Assembly: GCA_035504235.1 (NCBI GenBank)
Contig: DATJSH010000277.1
Location: forward strand, 1 to 23,553
DNA from: DATARH01 sp035504235
Lineage (GTDB): Bacteria; Pseudomonadota; Alphaproteobacteria; ATCC43930; CGMCC-115725
Length of the DNA stretch: 23,553 nt
Reading direction: 5' to 3'
Below the pieces are notes generated by a model. The model made no database searches, was not told the origin of the DNA, and worked only from the letters and a program-made list of their open reading frames with translations. Position numbers and translations under genes: made by a program. Positions 22,130 through 23,553 of the stretch are shown piece by piece. Every line of letters starts with the position of its first letter. The stretch's first letter is position 1.

Positions 22130-23088
22130 TCGCGTCCGCGTTGTTCACCGGTGGCAACGAGCCAATCGATGGTCGTGCGCAGACCGCTCAGCCATTCGAC
22201 TCGCGGCCGCCAACCGAGCTCGCGTTCGATGAGCCGGATATCGAGCACATTGACGGGGACGTCGGTGCGTCGCCCCGTCTTGTAAACCTTCGGCAGTGAA
22301 CCATGGCCGAGCAGTGTTTCGATGTCGCGGAATACCTCGTCAATACTGCGGCCGACACCCTGGCCGACATTGAAAAGACGGTGTGACCCGTCATACAGCG
22401 CCGCACGGGCGAGCGCATCGACAACGTCGCCGATATAAACGAAGTCGCGCACGACATCGCCGTCGCCCCAGATCTCCAGCGTCTCGCCGCTCAGCGCCCG
22501 TTCGATAAAGGCGGCGATCACTCCCTGCCTGCGGTAGCCGGCCTGAAACGGACCAAACGGATTGGCGATGCGCAGGATGGCGTAATCGAGGCCGTGCAGC
22601 CGATGATAAAGCGCCAGGTATTTTTCGATCGCCAGCTTGCTGATGCCATAGGCGGCGATCGGGTCAGTCGGCGCGGTCTCGGGGATCGGCGTCCCCTGAG
22701 GAATGCCGTAAATTGTGCCGCCCGACGAGGCAAAGATCACCTTGCGCACGTCCGAGAGGCGGCACACGTCAAGCAGATGCAGGGTGTTCGGCACATGTGC
22801 CGCGAGATCGCCGGCGGGATCGCGGTTCGAGCTTTCCGGCAGGCTACTGCCGACGAGGTGGAACACCAGCTCATTGCCTTCGACGGCGCGAGCGACGGCG
22901 GCATGGTCGGCGAAATCGCCCGTCGTCCAGGTGACGCCGTCGAGCGCCTCGGGAAAGCTTCGCGATCGGCCAAAACCCTGTACCCGCGCGCCGAGTTGCA
23001 GCAGATAGCGGCACAGGTTCGTGCCGATAAATCCGCCGCCTCCCAGGACCAGGCACGAGCGCCCGCGAAGATTACCCGGCTCGCTCAT
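22126..23088 (-). CDS. NAD-dependent sugar epimerase/dehydratase (GalE-like SDR)
   Basis: A 320-residue extended short-chain dehydrogenase that acts on nucleotide sugars. It shows the NAD motif GGGGFIG at 16-22, a Ser in ASSGGTIYG (S122), and the catalytic Y147 and K151 in AAYGISKLAIEKYL. Sugar-side features are RIANPFGPFQ, EIWGDGDVVRDFVYIGDVVDAL and a C-terminal domain ending LGWRPRVEWLSGLRTTIDW. This is the pattern of UDP-glucose 4-epimerase relatives; the exact sugar is not fixed by sequence. The ATG at 23086-23088 overlaps the upstream oxidoreductase stop as ATGA. The NAD loop and YxxxK are intact, so the enzyme should be active. It is convergent with ghrA. Confidence 0.85.
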   Translation of the reverse strand: MSEPGNLRGRSCLVLGGGGFIGTNLCRYLLQLGARVQGFGRSRSFPEALDGVTWTTGDFADHAAVARAVEGNELVFHLVGSSLPESSNRDPAGDLAAHVPNTLHLLDVCRLSDVRKVIFASSGGTIYGIPQGTPIPETAPTDPIAAYGISKLAIEKYLALYHRLHGLDYAILRIANPFGPFQAGYRRQGVIAAFIERALSGETLEIWGDGDVVRDFVYIGDVVDALARAALYDGSHRLFNVGQGVGRSIDEVFRDIETLLGHGSLPKVYKTGRRTDVPVNVLDIRLIERELGWRPRVEWLSGLRTTIDWLVATGEQRGRD

Positions 23089-23553
23089 TTTCGCAGGCTC
23101 GCCAACAACTCGGACAGCGTCGCCTTGTCCGCGTCATCAGCAATGGGGATGGCGAATTCCAAATGGCTCGCGATGTTGCCGAAGCGGGCGTTGAGCTTCC
23201 CGGCGATCTCGTCATGCGTGCCGACGACGGCGTAGTGGTCGAGCATCTCGTCGCTGATAAAGCCGGGCATTTCCTCCCAGCGCTGCGCCCGCGAATAGCT
23301 CTGCAGCGAGCGCGCCACCTCGCCATAACCCTGCGTTTCGAACGCGACCAGATAGGTCGGGGTCGATGCGTAGAATGCGATCCGCGCCCGCACGTCGCGT
23401 ACCCGCGCCTCAAGGCCCTTTTTGTCTGGCGCGGTGGCGATGAGCGGCATCGCGGCGATCTCGAATTTCGTGAAGTCGCGACCAGTTTTCTCGGCGCCCT
23501 TGCGAGCCGCCGGCAGCATGACCTCGGTGATATAGTGCCGGGTGCAGACCGGA
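23085..23553 (-). CDS. Luciferase-like (LLM) oxidoreductase, 5' end outside the window
   Basis: The last 155 or so residues of the gene are present; its start is beyond 23553. The frame enters as PVCTRHYITEVMLPAARKGAEKTGRDF, then PLIATAPDKKGLEARVRDVRARIAFYASTPTY, and FISDEMLDHYAVVGTHDEIAGKLNARFG. This is the C-terminal part of bacterial luciferase-like monooxygenases of the F420-dependent, TIGR03617-like branch. These proteins use FMN or F420. The internal ATG at 23519 is not the start because the similarity runs through it to the window edge. The stop overlaps the epimerase start by four bases, so the two are cotranscribed. Confidence 0.8.
   Translation of the reverse strand, partial: PVCTRHYITEVMLPAARKGAEKTGRDFTKFEIAAMPLIATAPDKKGLEARVRDVRARIAFYASTPTYLVAFETQGYGEVARSLQSYSRAQRWEEMPGFISDEMLDHYAVVGTHDEIAGKLNARFGNIASHLEFAIPIADDADKATLSELLASLRK

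Noticed and set aside
1..23553. CRISPR arrays, tRNA or rRNA genes, prophage or biosynthetic cluster
   Set aside because: I saw no regular direct repeats, cloverleaf-like segments, rRNA sequence or phage structural genes in the window.

Overview
The window reads as a GC-rich alphaproteobacterial chromosome segment. The signs are a class II DAHP synthase, a complete rpmI-rplT-pheS-pheT block, frequent GTG starts, four-base ATGA/GTGA gene overlaps, and short intergenic palindromes of the kind common in that class. No genus can be assigned from the sequence alone. Most genes are on the minus strand. The plus strand carries only a broken transposase, prsW, a glycosyltransferase and a ghrA-like dehydrogenase.

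Layout from left to right. 1-230: frameshifted 3' end of an IS5-type transposase and a possible element end. 281-3059: a Bcr/CflA efflux pump, divergent from a PrsW-type membrane protease with an extra C-terminal domain. 3064-6751: a tightly overlapped minus-strand operon of an MFS permease, an SLC13/ArsB-type anion permease and a two-domain GNAT protein. 6954-9799: pncB-like nicotinate phosphoribosyltransferase and class II DAHP synthase, preceded by a leader that looks like a transcription attenuator. 9805-12343: small secreted protein, mazE, mazF, gor and a 61-residue protein, all in one direction. 12403-15452: gabD and a CNT nucleoside transporter. 15597-15875: an orphan Phd-type antitoxin with a palindromic operator. 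15880-20189: rpmI-rplT-(short ORF and hairpin)-pheS-pheT with a good promoter. 20238-23553: glycosyltransferase and GhrA-like reductase on the plus strand, convergent with a sugar epimerase and a cut-off luciferase-like oxidoreductase.

The strongest discovery is the leader of the DAHP synthase gene (about 9650-9799, minus strand). A predicted promoter lies just upstream of a 21-codon ORF holding Phe-Trp-Tyr-Arg-Arg-Tyr codons. Three alternative stems follow (1:2, 2:3, 3:4), the last being a terminator-like hairpin with a T-rich tail. This is the textbook design for control of the first step of aromatic amino acid synthesis by ribosome stalling. The promoter position suggests that the leader ORF may be translated from a nearly leaderless transcript. 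Between the terminator and the synthase lies a second small ORF (18 codons) with a near-perfect Shine-Dalgarno site, whose stop overlaps the synthase start. Since pncB follows the synthase by nine bases, NAD salvage would fall under the same control.

A second, weaker attenuator candidate lies between rplT and pheS, the same place as pheM in E. coli. It has a 17-residue ORF with a single Phe codon and a comparable set of competing stems.
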